From Bacteriovorax sp. (lineage in GTDB: Bacteria; Bdellovibrionota; Bacteriovoracia; Bacteriovoracales; Bacteriovoracaceae): a stretch of DNA of 64,000 nt. Shown piece after piece: positions 26,682-36,259 of the stretch (its first letter is position 1; each line of letters opens with the position of its first letter). Both the position numbers and the translations under genes were made by a program. The notes beneath the pieces were generated by a model, which worked only from the letters and a program-made list of their open reading frames with translations, ran no database searches and was not told where the DNA came from. The stretch covers positions 1-64,000 of the forward strand of contig JAQTTZ010000003.1 in the NCBI GenBank assembly GCA_028710485.1. The letters run 5' to 3'.

Positions 26682-27575
26682 CTAATTTTTTGGTAGAACT
26701 TTAATATTTGTAATTCTTGTTACGTCTTCTCCACGCCCACCATTTTGATCGCGGTGAACAGAGACTAGGCATGTATCACTATCTGATTGTGTGTAATCCT
26801 GATCTCCACGAACCAAAATACCTTCAACAACTCCCGTTCTAGAATCAACAACCGCTGAGCCAGAATTTCCTCCGTAGGTATCAGCATTAGTCCTAAAGAA
26901 AACTGGATTTGTATTGTCTCTCATATCAGCGGCCGCGGTAATTTTTGTGGGAAGGCCTGTCGGGTGACCAATTACAGTGAAAACTGCATCGTCGGCCGCT
27001 TTTCCAGATGTTCTGAATTTAAGAGCAGCTCTTCCAGGAACCGGATGGTCAAGTTTTAAAACTGAGTAATCGTTCATTGTCGTAGAATTTTTTTCGCGAG
27101 CGATAATTTTTGTGCAATGGAAAACTTGATCTTTAGTAAACGTGAAAGATGTTTTTTCTTCAGTGGTATTGGCAAAATCAAAAACCCAGGCGTGATTACT
27201 GCAATCACTTACAGTATTGATGCAGTGGCCGGCCGTCACAAGAGTATCTGCTGAAACTAAAAAGCCTGAGCAGTTAGCTGCTGCCAATTGATTTGAGAAA
27301 CGTTCACTTTTACAAATCCCTTCATCGGCAAGTGTTCTCGATTTTACCGTGTAAACATCACCTTCAAGGGTAATATTATCATTGAGAATTTGAGCGGCAG
27401 TTGAGCGAGAAAGCTCTCTCATTAGAGAATCTGAACTTTCATAAACATCCAAACGATCGTCATTTCCATAAATAACTTTCGGAACAATCTTAATTGGAGA
27501 AATATTTTTTACTGCAGCTTGGGCATTTAAAAAACTTAGAGCTAGAAAAGAGCAAAAGATTAATTTTGATTTCAT
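26682..27575 (-). CDS. Secreted trypsin-like (S1/V8-type) serine protease
   Basis: 297 residues from the ATG at 27575, chosen because AGGA precedes it and it starts a signal peptide (MKSKLIFCSFLALSFLNAQA). Triad: His in TAGHCI, Asp in NDYSVLKLD, Ser in YGGNSGSAVV. The VVEGILVRGD after the Ser and the lack of a trypsin-like Asp pocket suggest the glutamyl-endopeptidase/V8-like branch. A ~70-residue segment before the domain may be a propeptide. It is paralogous to the gene at 29427-30338; a dihydroorotase-type gene and a small gene lie between them. Confidence 0.92.
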   Translation of the reverse strand: MKSKLIFCSFLALSFLNAQAAVKNISPIKIVPKVIYGNDDRLDVYESSDSLMRELSRSTAAQILNDNITLEGDVYTVKSRTLADEGICKSERFSNQLAAANCSGFLVSADTLVTAGHCINTVSDCSNHAWVFDFANTTEEKTSFTFTKDQVFHCTKIIAREKNSTTMNDYSVLKLDHPVPGRAALKFRTSGKAADDAVFTVIGHPTGLPTKITAAADMRDNTNPVFFRTNADTYGGNSGSAVVDSRTGVVEGILVRGDQDYTQSDSDTCLVSVHRDQNGGRGEDVTRITNIKVLPKN

Positions 27576-27693
27576 TTTTGTCCTCATAACTTCGACCGAT
27601 TTACCTAATTTAAATAAATTAGAATAGCGTTATGATTAAAGAACATATCAATCAGCATTTGCACTTACAAAAGCTTACACTTGACTTTATTTG

Positions 27694-28989
27694 TCAGACT
27701 TTAGGAATAATATTACCACCGATAAAAACGGCCTCAAGTGACCCTGGAAAAGTTATATTTAAAAACGGCGACCAACGGGCCTTTGTTTTGATATTAGCAG
27801 TGGTTACAGTATGGGCCTTATGTAAATTGATCACTGTGAAGGAAGCCGAGAAATCGGGTTCTAAAAAGCCCATTCCCTTGCCCCATCTTTTATACAATCC
27901 TGTTTTTTCATTGAGGCCTTCTAAAAATTGATTAAAAAATCGACCTGGATTTTCAGCAGTAACGCGGGCCACAGTCTCAGCAGCTATCCCCTGATCTATT
28001 AGAAGCCAGGTGACAAAAGCAGCGTAAGTATCAAGCCCTGGCAGGCCACTCATGCCCTTTGCTTTCTCTTCTGGAGAATGAGGTGCATGATCTGTCGCAA
28101 GATAATCAATTTCGTTATTTCTGAGAGCTTCCAAAAGTTTTTTTGAATCACTCAACTCTCGAATAGGTGGATTCATCTGAAAAAGAACTTGCTCGGAAGG
28201 CTTCATTGCACGAATGCCTTCTTCTGAAAAAAACAAGTGTTGAGGTGTGACTTCGCATGTGACGTCCACGCCTTTTTTGCGAGCGGCCCTTATGGCATCA
28301 AGGCCCGCGCCTGCACTATAATGACAAAGTTTTCCTTTGAGTTCATATTTTTCAATAAGGGCCAAGGCAAAATCCGTGGCCATCAATTCTGCTTCCAGTG
28401 GTCTTTGTTTGAAATGATCAGATTTATTTTTATTCTGCTCTAAAATTTCAGGATCTTCACAATGAAAACTTACCCATTGATGACGATAATGTTTTAAAAC
28501 ATTCTCCAGTTCTGAATTGCTTTTAAAATAAAGATCCCCAATAGATGGCCCCATATAGGCCTTGTAGGGAACAGTAAAACTCAGAGGTCTGGTTGTAGGG
28601 CCAATCCCTGCGTACATCAAAATGGGAAGCTGGCCTTTGCTTGCGAGAATCACTTTGCTCAAATAACTTTCATCATCAATCGGTGGCACTGGATTATTGG
28701 GCATATCTGCGACGTGAACCAGGCCGCCATTTAGAGCAGCACAACAGACGGAGTTAAAGTCTTCTTTGTAATTATTCTTGCCGGAAATATCTTCACGGGC
28801 ATGAATATGAATATCTCCCATACCGGCAAATAATAAAAAATTATGGTCATAGAAAAAATCTACTTTATCTCTTGGGAGTTTGCATTCACCTACATTTTTA
28901 ATTAATCCCGATTCAGAATCAAAAAGAATTTCTTGGCGAGAAACGCCCTTACTCGTCGCACAGGTTGCTTGAATAGATTTGATAGACAT
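27694..28989 (-). CDS. Dihydroorotase-type amidohydrolase
   Basis: 431 residues, cyclic amidohydrolase superfamily. Zinc-binding GDIHIHARED (HxH plus Arg), VADMPNNP, and the C-terminal ATDHAPHSPEEK match class I dihydroorotase. Length fits PyrC-type enzymes (~425 aa). Dihydroorotase closes carbamoyl-aspartate to dihydroorotate in pyrimidine synthesis. No other pyr gene is nearby, so a hydantoinase/allantoinase-like role is the alternative. It starts 2 nt after the upstream small gene, so the two are co-transcribed. Confidence 0.85.
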   Translation of the reverse strand: MSIKSIQATCATSKGVSRQEILFDSESGLIKNVGECKLPRDKVDFFYDHNFLLFAGMGDIHIHAREDISGKNNYKEDFNSVCCAALNGGLVHVADMPNNPVPPIDDESYLSKVILASKGQLPILMYAGIGPTTRPLSFTVPYKAYMGPSIGDLYFKSNSELENVLKHYRHQWVSFHCEDPEILEQNKNKSDHFKQRPLEAELMATDFALALIEKYELKGKLCHYSAGAGLDAIRAARKKGVDVTCEVTPQHLFFSEEGIRAMKPSEQVLFQMNPPIRELSDSKKLLEALRNNEIDYLATDHAPHSPEEKAKGMSGLPGLDTYAAFVTWLLIDQGIAAETVARVTAENPGRFFNQFLEGLNEKTGLYKRWGKGMGFLEPDFSASFTVINLHKAHTVTTANIKTKARWSPFLNITFPGSLEAVFIGGNIIPKV

Positions 28990-28991
28990 AA

Positions 28992-29387
28992 TTAGACATC
29001 CGCGGAGGGTTTAAACTCAAAACGCCAAAGTCTCTGATCAATATCGGAAATGGTTAAAACTTTTTTGGTTCCGTTTTGAATAAGTTCAAGTTTTTCAGCA
29101 ATATTATTTGAATTTGATTTACGGTAAAGAAAAAAATTATACTTGCTTATTATTTCTTTAAGCTCTTCCTCACTTTTTACTTTAAAAGAAAAAACAACGC
29201 CATTGTTATTAAAGGCCTCATTGAAAGTACCATCCGATTCTAATTCAAAAAGCTTTAAATAAAGAGGTCCGCGCTGAACACTGTCAGAGACACAATCGAC
29301 GTCGAACTCAAAAACATCTGAGAGGAAATCCATCATTCTAATTTTGTCCTGACTGTATAGGAGAAGAGGGCCGCATTCATATTCCAT
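28992..29387 (-). CDS. Small cytoplasmic protein, possibly VOC (glyoxalase-like) fold
   Basis: 131 residues without signal peptide or membrane segment. The pattern LYSQDKIRMMDFLSDVFEF at the N-terminus and LTISDIDQRLWRFEF at the C-terminus resembles a single glyoxalase/bleomycin-resistance (VOC) module, in which a residue near each end binds metal. I cannot confirm metal ligands. It is directly upstream of the dihydroorotase-type gene (2 nt). Confidence 0.6.
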   Translation of the reverse strand: MEYECGPLLLYSQDKIRMMDFLSDVFEFDVDCVSDSVQRGPLYLKLFELESDGTFNEAFNNNGVVFSFKVKSEEELKEIISKYNFFLYRKSNSNNIAEKLELIQNGTKKVLTISDIDQRLWRFEFKPSADV

Positions 29388-29426
29388 AGATTAATGGTAT
29401 GAGAACTTGGATTAGAAAACAACTGC

Positions 29427-30338
29427 TTAAATTTTTGGAATTAGTTTTAAAGGAAGAACTGTAGTTCGTTGAACCGTCTCACCTCTGCATTCTGGTCCTT
29501 GGCAGTGATTGGATCGGTTACAGCCTAGATTAATATCCATTCTAAAATCTTCGTCCCCTCTCACTAATATTCCTTCAACTAACTTTGTGTTTGGGTTTAT
29601 CACGGGAGAACCGGAGTTGCCGCTGAATGTGTCGGCATTAGTAACGAAGGTGTAAGTTAAAGAGTTGTCTCGTATTCTCGCTTGGTCGGCCATGATCTTT
29701 GGCAACCCCATCGGATGGCCTATGACCAAGAGAGAGTCATTTTTATCTACAGCTCCATTGCGCCGAATTTTTAAAGGAGTGCGGTCAGTAATTTTTCTGT
29801 TTATTTTTATTAAAGCATAATCCAATTTTGGATTTTCAGACCATGAAAGAATTTGAGCGCAAGTCACAATATTTTCTTTTTTAAAGACCACCGTCCCATT
29901 TGGGCCCTCAAACCCGGAGGCATTGTTATAGTCAAGTACCCAGTAATTCTTTTGGCATTGGTATTTGTCTTTTACACAATGGCCTGCAGTTAACAGCAGA
30001 TCCTCTCCTACCAAAAATGCTGAACAACTCGAGATCAATGGTAAATCACTAAATTTTTCATCGGCGCAAAAATTCATTCCACTAATCAGACTCTTGGTTT
30101 GAATTGATATAGTGGTTGTATCTTCGCTAGAAACTCTCCATTTTGGAACTTGAGCTAGAACTGCTTTCGACTGCTCGATTTGTTCAACATCAATTTGCTT
30201 ATCGAGCTCCTCTATCAATCTGCGATTATCATCACCATAGATCCCTTTATCGAATGAATAATCCCATATGCTATGGGCCTGTGTTCCCATTGAACAAAAC
30301 AAAGTTGTAAGTGCCGCGATTAATAATAAAAATTTCAT
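29427..30338 (-). CDS. Secreted trypsin-like (S1/V8-type) serine protease, paralogue
   Basis: 303 residues. Signal peptide MKFLLLIAALTTLFCSMGTQA, then a ~70-residue region before the protease domain. Triad: His in LTAGHCV, Asp in LDYALIKI, Ser in SGNSGSPVI, followed by LVEGILVRGDEDF as in its paralogue at 26682. Extra Cys near the C-terminus (GCNRSNHCQGPECRG) could form disulphides. A GGGAGG site lies upstream. Exported protease of unknown specificity. Confidence 0.92.
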   Translation of the reverse strand: MKFLLLIAALTTLFCSMGTQAHSIWDYSFDKGIYGDDNRRLIEELDKQIDVEQIEQSKAVLAQVPKWRVSSEDTTTISIQTKSLISGMNFCADEKFSDLPLISSCSAFLVGEDLLLTAGHCVKDKYQCQKNYWVLDYNNASGFEGPNGTVVFKKENIVTCAQILSWSENPKLDYALIKINRKITDRTPLKIRRNGAVDKNDSLLVIGHPMGLPKIMADQARIRDNSLTYTFVTNADTFSGNSGSPVINPNTKLVEGILVRGDEDFRMDINLGCNRSNHCQGPECRGETVQRTTVLPLKLIPKI

Positions 30339-30430
30339 AATTGGCTATTTACCTCCCAGCAATTGAGCTTGTAAGCCAAAAAAATGAAAGGCCGTAATAT
30401 TTACAAAATCTAGAGAACTCAATTATATCT

Positions 30431-31318
30431 CTATAGTTGTTTTGATTGTTTTTTGATTGATTTTTGTACTAGCTCTGGATCGTGTGCCCTAAAAAGCAAG
30501 TGCCCCAATTGGGCCGAAACTAAGTCTTCAATTATTTGAGCATGTAGTATTTCTGAATCATTAAAAGGATCTATTGAATCAGGAAGTGATTTGCGAAGAA
30601 AAGATTTTTTTGAAATTCCAATTAACCAAGGCACATTTATTTTATTATTTTTTAACTTTAAAACTAATTCATCAAAACGATTAATCAGATCCCAATTTTG
30701 TTGATAAGATTTGGAAAAACCAAAGCATGGATCAAATAATATTTTATCAAGGAATCCAATTTCTCTAAATTGAGCGTGTCCTTTGGTGAAGTGTTCAAAA
30801 GACATCTGGATAATATCGCCGTCATTGATAAATTTCATATGGTCTAAAACATTATTGCGCGAAGGAATATGCGTACTGGAATATAGGTAATAAAAATTTT
30901 CTTGGTATTGTTTGCTTTTTAAAAGCTGCAGAACTTCAGAGTCCAAGACACCGGAGACATCATTGAAAATGAAGCCGCAGTCATGATACCTGGTTTTAAA
31001 TTTCTCTTCAAAATACAGGTAATTTTGGGGTTTATATGTATCAAAAGATATCCAGCGATTACTTAAGTCCATGTCTTTGATAGTATCAAAGAATGAATCA
31101 AATCTTAATCTTTCCTCTTCTTTAGAAATGGCCAAATTCATAGGTGCAGTCGATTCGAAGCCAAAATCTATGACTAGACTTGGAATGGCCAAAAAATGGT
31201 TGAGAGTTGATTTGAGAGTTTCTGAATTTAATAAAATATTCTGACCTGAAAAAGAATTGGGGGTTATATTAATAACCCCCAATGTATTTAATTCTGAAAA
31301 ATTTATGAGCTTAGGCAA
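30431..31318 (-). CDS. folP: Dihydropteroate synthase
   Basis: 295 residues with the DHPS signature near the N-terminus ([14 protein letters not shown], cf. GVVNVTPDSFSDGG), followed by [22 protein letters not shown] and GISKKSF, which line the pterin and phosphate sites of the TIM barrel. The enzyme joins p-aminobenzoate to hydroxymethyldihydropterin diphosphate in folate synthesis. Its start overlaps the ftsH stop by 8 nt. The ftsH-folP pairing is conserved in many bacteria. Confidence 0.9.
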   Translation of the reverse strand: MPKLINFSELNTLGVINITPNSFSGQNILLNSETLKSTLNHFLAIPSLVIDFGFESTAPMNLAISKEEERLRFDSFFDTIKDMDLSNRWISFDTYKPQNYLYFEEKFKTRYHDCGFIFNDVSGVLDSEVLQLLKSKQYQENFYYLYSSTHIPSRNNVLDHMKFINDGDIIQMSFEHFTKGHAQFREIGFLDKILFDPCFGFSKSYQQNWDLINRFDELVLKLKNNKINVPWLIGISKKSFLRKSLPDSIDPFNDSEILHAQIIEDLVSAQLGHLLFRAHDPELVQKSIKKQSKQL

Positions 31319-33212
31319 GGATGGGATCTAGAGATGCTGGTGCCAGAGGTCCTGGCTTTTCAGTCTGTTGTTCGCCATCTATTTTAGGTTTCTCGGCCTT
31401 TAGCGGAACACCGATATCAATTCCTGCAATTACATCTTTGACCTGTTGGAAGTCAATTGTTTCCCAGGCCATAAGAGCTTTCGCTAAACGATCGAGACCA
31501 TCGCGATTAGATTTAAGAATATTGATCGCTTGTTTGTAGTTTTTCTCAACTATGCGATTAATTTCTTCATCGATCTCTTGGGCCGTTTTTTCAGAGTAAT
31601 CGGTATTATCACCCATTCCGGAAAATGGTGAAGTCGAAGATTTATTATAATTAATCGGACCCATCTTAACCGACATACCCCATTTGCAAACCATATTGCG
31701 TGCCAAACCAGTAGCTCTTTCAATATCATTTGAAGCACCTGAAGTCATTTGCCCGTAAACAATTTCTTCAGCACAACGTCCCCCCATTAAGAAGGCAATA
31801 AAATTTTCGGCGCGATCATTAGTTAATGAAAGCAGATCTTCATTTGGAAGTGTTTGAGTCACACCCAGAGCACCACCACGAGGCATGATCGAAACTTTAT
31901 GAATCGGATCGGTGTGAGGTAGATTCATCCCAACTAATGTATGTCCCGCTTCATGGTAAGCAGTCATTAATTTTTCTTTATCAGAGATAACAAGAGATTT
32001 TCTCTCAGGTCCCATTAGTACTTTATCTTTTGCTTGTTCAAAATCTTCGTTAGAAAGTTTTTTCTTGTTTAAGCGAGCAGCATTTAGGGCCGCTTCATTA
32101 ACTAAATTTGCGAGGTCTGCCCCCGTAAATCCGGGAGTTCCTTTAGCGATAACTTCTAAGTCAATATTGTCTTCAAGCGGAGTTTTTTTAGTGTGAACTT
32201 TTAATATTCCTAAACGACCACGAACATCCGGAGCTCCAACCATTACTCTTCTATCAAAACGACCTGGACGCAAAAGAGCTGGATCGAGAACGTCAATTCT
32301 ATTGGTAGCTGCGATTAAAATAACGCCTTCATTCGATTCAAATCCATCCATCTCAACTAATAGTTGGTTAAGAGTTTGTTCGCGTTCGTCATGACCTCCG
32401 CCCATCCCCTGGCCTCTATGGCGTCCAACTGCATCGATCTCATCGATAAAGATAATACATGGAGCGTGCTTCTTTCCTTGCTCGAATAAATCGCGAACTC
32501 TAGAAGCCCCGACCCCCACAAACATTTCAACGAAGTCTGAACCCGATATAGAGAAGAAGGGAACGTCTGCTTCACCAGCAACAGCTCTTGCCAATAAAGT
32601 TTTCCCTGTACCAGGAGGGCCTACGAGGATTACACCTTTTGGAATTTTTCCACCAAGTGCCGTGTATTTTTTTGGATCCCTTAAGAAGTCTACAACTTCT
32701 TCAAGTTCTTCTTTTGCTTCTTGAACACCAGAAACATCACCGAAAGTAATTTTTTTCTCATGTGGACTAAGCATGCGAGCGCGAGACTTTCCAAAGCTCA
32801 TAGCTTTTCCGCCACCTGCTTGAATTTGGCGAAGGAAGAAATAAAAAATAACAATTAAAAGAATCATCGGTCCCCAATTCAAAAGAAGTGAGGTGAAGAA
32901 AGTTTGTTTTTCTTCTTCTTCATACTGAGGAATAATTCCATTCTCGCGCAAAATATTAAAAGTCGCGTCTCCAGTATTCCCGGTTAAACTAAAGCGAGAT
33001 CCACTTTCGTAGCCGGCCTTAAATTTTCCCATGATTGTGTCTTTGCCTTTAAAGACAACTTCTTCGATATTTTTTTCCTGAACAGCTTTTACGAAATCAG
33101 GATACTTAATAAATTTATGGTTAACCTTATCAACCGTTGCGACTTTCGCCACAAGGGCCATAAGAAGAATTACGACAATCCAGAGAGTGAGTGTTTTTTG
33201 CTGAGGTTTCAT
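31311..33212 (-). CDS. ftsH: ATP-dependent zinc metalloprotease FtsH
   Basis: 633 residues. One N-terminal membrane helix ([18 protein letters not shown]), a periplasmic domain, a second helix ([19 protein letters not shown]), then the AAA+ module: Walker [11 protein letters not shown], Walker B IIFIDEID, and the SRH with RPGRFDR. The M41 protease domain has the zinc motif HEAGH. It degrades misfolded and regulatory membrane proteins. AGGA precedes the ATG. It lies between tilS and folP in a conserved housekeeping operon. Confidence 0.98.
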   Translation of the reverse strand: MKPQQKTLTLWIVVILLMALVAKVATVDKVNHKFIKYPDFVKAVQEKNIEEVVFKGKDTIMGKFKAGYESGSRFSLTGNTGDATFNILRENGIIPQYEEEEKQTFFTSLLLNWGPMILLIVIFYFFLRQIQAGGGKAMSFGKSRARMLSPHEKKITFGDVSGVQEAKEELEEVVDFLRDPKKYTALGGKIPKGVILVGPPGTGKTLLARAVAGEADVPFFSISGSDFVEMFVGVGASRVRDLFEQGKKHAPCIIFIDEIDAVGRHRGQGMGGGHDEREQTLNQLLVEMDGFESNEGVILIAATNRIDVLDPALLRPGRFDRRVMVGAPDVRGRLGILKVHTKKTPLEDNIDLEVIAKGTPGFTGADLANLVNEAALNAARLNKKKLSNEDFEQAKDKVLMGPERKSLVISDKEKLMTAYHEAGHTLVGMNLPHTDPIHKVSIMPRGGALGVTQTLPNEDLLSLTNDRAENFIAFLMGGRCAEEIVYGQMTSGASNDIERATGLARNMVCKWGMSVKMGPINYNKSSTSPFSGMGDNTDYSEKTAQEIDEEINRIVEKNYKQAINILKSNRDGLDRLAKALMAWETIDFQQVKDVIAGIDIGVPLKAEKPKIDGEQQTEKPGPLAPASLDPILA

Positions 33213-33271
33213 TTATTTCCTATTCCTTCATAACTATTATCTAATCTTCGTTTTTTTAATGTTGAACTATT

Positions 33272-34579
33272 CTATAAACCAAGCGCGGAAGAATCAAGTA
33301 TGACAGCAGTGTGAACTATCTTTTGTCTACTTTTTCTTGAAATTAATGGATAAAAACTATAGGGAATTTTTCTTTGCTTTAGCCACAAAGTACTTTTTGG
33401 CAGCAATGGATGAGTGAGTTTCGAAGACTTATTGCGATCTTCTGGGCGAAGGAAGCATAAATACGGGAAAAAAATTTTGGAGGGATTTTTTAGACGCACA
33501 TCGGTAATCTGCGAAATATCACCCGAATGCTCCAGTAATCGCAAGAGCAGCTCGTCACACTGCTGGTAATAATCCAGGTGCAAATCATTGCAGATTAAAA
33601 GGCAATCATTCAAAATAAAAATTTTTACTCCACCTGAAAAAGACAGAGGCCCTTTCATTTTTAAGGCCCTGGGATCATCTATAACTTTTTTATGGGCAAG
33701 AATTAATTTATCAACTTCGTGATCAATTTCTCCCCTGTGAGTTTTGGAAAAAAAATGAATCCATTCTTTGATATGATGCTTATGAAAACTAAAATCCCGA
33801 GATCTTAAAACCATCGCCCCTGAAGCCTCACGCTTTTCAGACATGTGAGATTTATTAGCTGTGGCCTTATTTAAAAAAAGACTGCGGTGCAGATTTAATT
33901 GCAATGCCAATTGATTTTGGCGGGCCACATAATGGCACAAGTATTGTGGGTAGCGCTTGTGAATGGTCTCCGTTAAATTTGCTCTGAAAAAGTTTCTCTC
34001 AAATCGAGTATCGCGATTGCTTGAATCCTCTGCCCAAGTTAGACCTAAAGACTTTGCATAGGCCCGAATTTGATTTTTACTGGCGCACATAAAAGGTCTG
34101 ACCAGTCCCCTATTAAAAACAGGGATTCCCAAGGTAGAGGCAAGGGAGCTTTGCTTAAATGACTGAATCATACTCCATTCAAATGAATCATCGAGATGAT
34201 GGGCAGTGTGTACCCAATAATTTTTTTGAATATATTGTTTATAGACTTCTGCTCGTAAATTTCGAGCTACGGCTTCAAAATTATTTTGATCTAAATTGAG
34301 GGTAAATTTTACGATATCAACTTCTAGCCCCAGAATTTTACAATGCTTGATCACTAAATTTTCTTCGTCAATATTCTCAACCCTTGTTCCATGATTGATG
34401 TGTAGCACTCTCAATTGACCCTTAAAAATATCTGCCAGAACATACATTAGAGCGATAGAATCTACGCCACCTGAAACTGCCACCAGAACCGATTTGTCAA
34501 AATTAATCAACTGCATTGAGCCCATAAACAATTGAACATGTTTAACAAACTGCCTGGCCCTAAATTTAGATATGCCCAT
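33272..34579 (-). CDS. tilS: tRNA(Ile)-lysidine synthetase
   Basis: 435 residues. N-terminal PP-loop ATPase motif VAVSGGVDSIALM and the family's VLHINHGTR and HHLDDSFEW regions; an extended C-terminal domain follows, as in longer TilS proteins. The enzyme converts C34 of tRNA-Ile2 (CAU) to lysidine so it reads AUA. First gene of the tilS-ftsH-folP operon. A tRNA gene with a CAT anticodon lies 150 nt upstream on the other strand. Confidence 0.93.
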   Translation of the reverse strand: MGISKFRARQFVKHVQLFMGSMQLINFDKSVLVAVSGGVDSIALMYVLADIFKGQLRVLHINHGTRVENIDEENLVIKHCKILGLEVDIVKFTLNLDQNNFEAVARNLRAEVYKQYIQKNYWVHTAHHLDDSFEWSMIQSFKQSSLASTLGIPVFNRGLVRPFMCASKNQIRAYAKSLGLTWAEDSSNRDTRFERNFFRANLTETIHKRYPQYLCHYVARQNQLALQLNLHRSLFLNKATANKSHMSEKREASGAMVLRSRDFSFHKHHIKEWIHFFSKTHRGEIDHEVDKLILAHKKVIDDPRALKMKGPLSFSGGVKIFILNDCLLICNDLHLDYYQQCDELLLRLLEHSGDISQITDVRLKNPSKIFFPYLCFLRPEDRNKSSKLTHPLLPKSTLWLKQRKIPYSFYPLISRKSRQKIVHTAVILDSSALGL

Positions 34580-34687
34580 GATGCTTTATCCTCAGGCCAA
34601 TCATAGTGCCAAAGTCCATTAATGCCTAGAGAGGCCCGATTAAAATATAAAAAAAGCAGAGAAATGCTTGGAATTTATTAGTAATTC

Positions 34688-34716
34688 TTGACAGACAAGT
34701 CCCTTAAATTTAGGAT
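34688..34716 (+). promoter_or_regulatory. Sigma70-type promoter of the tRNA gene
   Basis: TTGACA (perfect -35) at 34688-34693, 17-nt spacer, then TAGGAT (-10) at 34711-34716. The predicted start falls about 10 nt before the tRNA. Confidence 0.88.
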
Positions 34717-34732
34717 GAGTCAAACTTTTTTT

Positions 34733-34809
34733 GGCTTGGTAGCTCAGTTGGTTAGAGCGATGGATTCATAACCCATAGGTGGGCAGTTCGATTCTGCCCC
34801 AAGCCACCA
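34733..34809 (+). tRNA. tRNA with CAU anticodon, probably elongator tRNA-Met
   Basis: 77 nt including an encoded CCA. Acceptor GGCTTGG pairs with CCAAGCC; D arm GCTC/GAGC; anticodon loop TTCATAA gives CAU; T arm GGCAG TTCGATT CTGCC. Position 31-39 is an A-C mismatch below the anticodon loop. The 4-69 T-A pair fits tRNA-Met more than tRNA-Ile2 in E. coli, so elongator Met is preferred, but tRNA-Ile2 (the TilS substrate) cannot be excluded by eye. Confidence 0.92.
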
Positions 34810-34830
34810 TAATCTTTTTCTCTCAAAAAT

Positions 34831-35121
34831 ATGAAAAAACCTATTATCCAAATGTTCTTAGCTTTATCACTGATTTCGTTACTTCCTGCCTGTAGCGAGC
34901 AGCCTATTAACAATAAAAATATTGCAACTGAAACAGCACCAATCAAAATAGAACCCTCTGAATCTAATAAATCCAGCATCGATATGAAAAAATGCATCTG
35001 TGTTCAATTGTGGATGCCAGTTTGTGGCGAGAATGGAAAAACCTACTCAAATTCATGTTTTGCCAAATGTGCGGGAGTAAAATTCAAACAAGGCTCGTGC
35101 GCTAAAATGATTACAGATTAA
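34831..35121 (+). CDS. Kazal-domain lipoprotein (protease inhibitor-like)
   Basis: 96 residues. A lipoprotein signal ends in LLPAC (Cys21), then a ~30-residue linker and one Kazal-type module: CIC, WMPVCGENGKTYSNSC, FAKC and a final GSC, giving six Cys spaced as in bacterial Kazal domains (C1 and C2 close together). Kazal domains inhibit serine proteases through the loop after C2. It begins only 21 nt after the tRNA CCA and has no clear Shine-Dalgarno, so it may be read from the tRNA promoter. Inference: it protects the envelope from the cell's own or foreign serine proteases. Confidence 0.85.
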   Translation: MKKPIIQMFLALSLISLLPACSEQPINNKNIATETAPIKIEPSESNKSSIDMKKCICVQLWMPVCGENGKTYSNSCFAKCAGVKFKQGSCAKMITD

Positions 35122-36139
35122 TTTCACTCAATACTTTTTTGGCGCATAAATGTGAAAAGGTATATCCGTTTTTATACAGACCATTAATCATAAAAATATT
35201 TTTTTCAAGGTCGAGAGCTCTCGCAATTGGTCTGCGCTTGGCCCCTTTATGCCTAAGACCCGTCACAATTTTAAAATCACTCAAATCACCAATGGAAAAA
35301 TTACATTGCTGAGTAAATTTGGCCAATATTTCAGCTAAGATTATATGATCGGCCATAATAATTCCATCATTCATGGAGGCACTACCTAAAATCAATTGTT
35401 GCTCATTACTCCTGTAAATTAAATTATGATCATCTATAGTCAGATAAAAAGATGGTCTAAACAAATTAATGGATCTCTCTAAAAAACTTCCGGCCACAGT
35501 ATAGGTATTTTTTAAAAATTCAGTTTCACCGCAGAACTCGGAAAATAATTTAGCATAAGCTCCAGTACATAATACTATTTTCTTTGTTTTTATAATTTCA
35601 CGGCTTAGCAATTCACATTCAATGATTCCCCCATTATTTTTTGTAATCTTTTTAAGAAAATTTTTCTTTGGCACGATTCCGTAAGGAGAAAGCTGCTCAT
35701 TAAACCAGCGATGATACAAGTGTGGCTTAACTAAATAAGAATTGAGTTCCGTTCCTTCCATTTCCTCTTTCAAGATGAGATGATTTACCTTTTTTAGTTC
35801 TTTATAGCGTCTTATCATTTTTGCTCTATCTTTGGGGGAGCTAAAGCCTACAATTTGACTGATTTTTTCGACGCCTATTGGATTGTGGTTTTTTTGAAAA
35901 TCCTCGAAAAGAAAAAATGATTCACGCAATTCATTGCCTAAATCACTTACTCCTTTCTCTATTCCACTCAGGGAAACGGTGGCAGTTGTGCGCAAAGAGC
36001 AAGAAGCGGCAATTTCTTCAGAGTATATTTGAGCAACAGAAAAATTCTGTCTTTTTTTCACATCTAGCTTTGTAAATAATTCAAATAGAAAAGTCTGCGC
36101 AGCAATACCATTTCCCACAACTATTAAATCGTAAATCAC
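35111..36139 (-). CDS. FAD-dependent oxidoreductase (DAO-like)
   Basis: 342 residues from a GTG start preceded by GAGGA. The N-terminal dinucleotide motif IVVGNGIAAQTFLFEL (GxGxxx variant) and the C-terminal VTGLRHKGAKRRPIA plus FMINGLYKNGY resemble the D-amino-acid-oxidase/glycine-oxidase fold, where a second FAD-binding segment lies near the C-terminus. Substrate not identifiable. Its 3' end overlaps the Kazal gene by 11 nt on the opposite strand. Confidence 0.75.
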   Translation of the reverse strand: MIYDLIVVGNGIAAQTFLFELFTKLDVKKRQNFSVAQIYSEEIAASCSLRTTATVSLSGIEKGVSDLGNELRESFFLFEDFQKNHNPIGVEKISQIVGFSSPKDRAKMIRRYKELKKVNHLILKEEMEGTELNSYLVKPHLYHRWFNEQLSPYGIVPKKNFLKKITKNNGGIIECELLSREIIKTKKIVLCTGAYAKLFSEFCGETEFLKNTYTVAGSFLERSINLFRPSFYLTIDDHNLIYRSNEQQLILGSASMNDGIIMADHIILAEILAKFTQQCNFSIGDLSDFKIVTGLRHKGAKRRPIARALDLEKNIFMINGLYKNGYTFSHLCAKKVLSEINL

Positions 36140-36259
36140 ACAAATTCCTCAATATCTCACGTTTAAACAATCATAGCGTATTGCCAACAGTTTTTAAAAT
36201 GATTATCGTTTTTCCTCACACAATTTCTGAAAACGTAATTTTTTAAGGAGAATCTCTAC

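Noticed and set aside
27632-27931. Plus-strand ORF of 99 aa
   Set aside because: Antisense to the end of the dihydroorotase-type gene, no domain and no ribosome-binding site.
34752-34997. Minus-strand ORF of 81 aa
   Set aside because: Runs antisense through the tRNA and the Kazal gene; its sequence is explained by those features.
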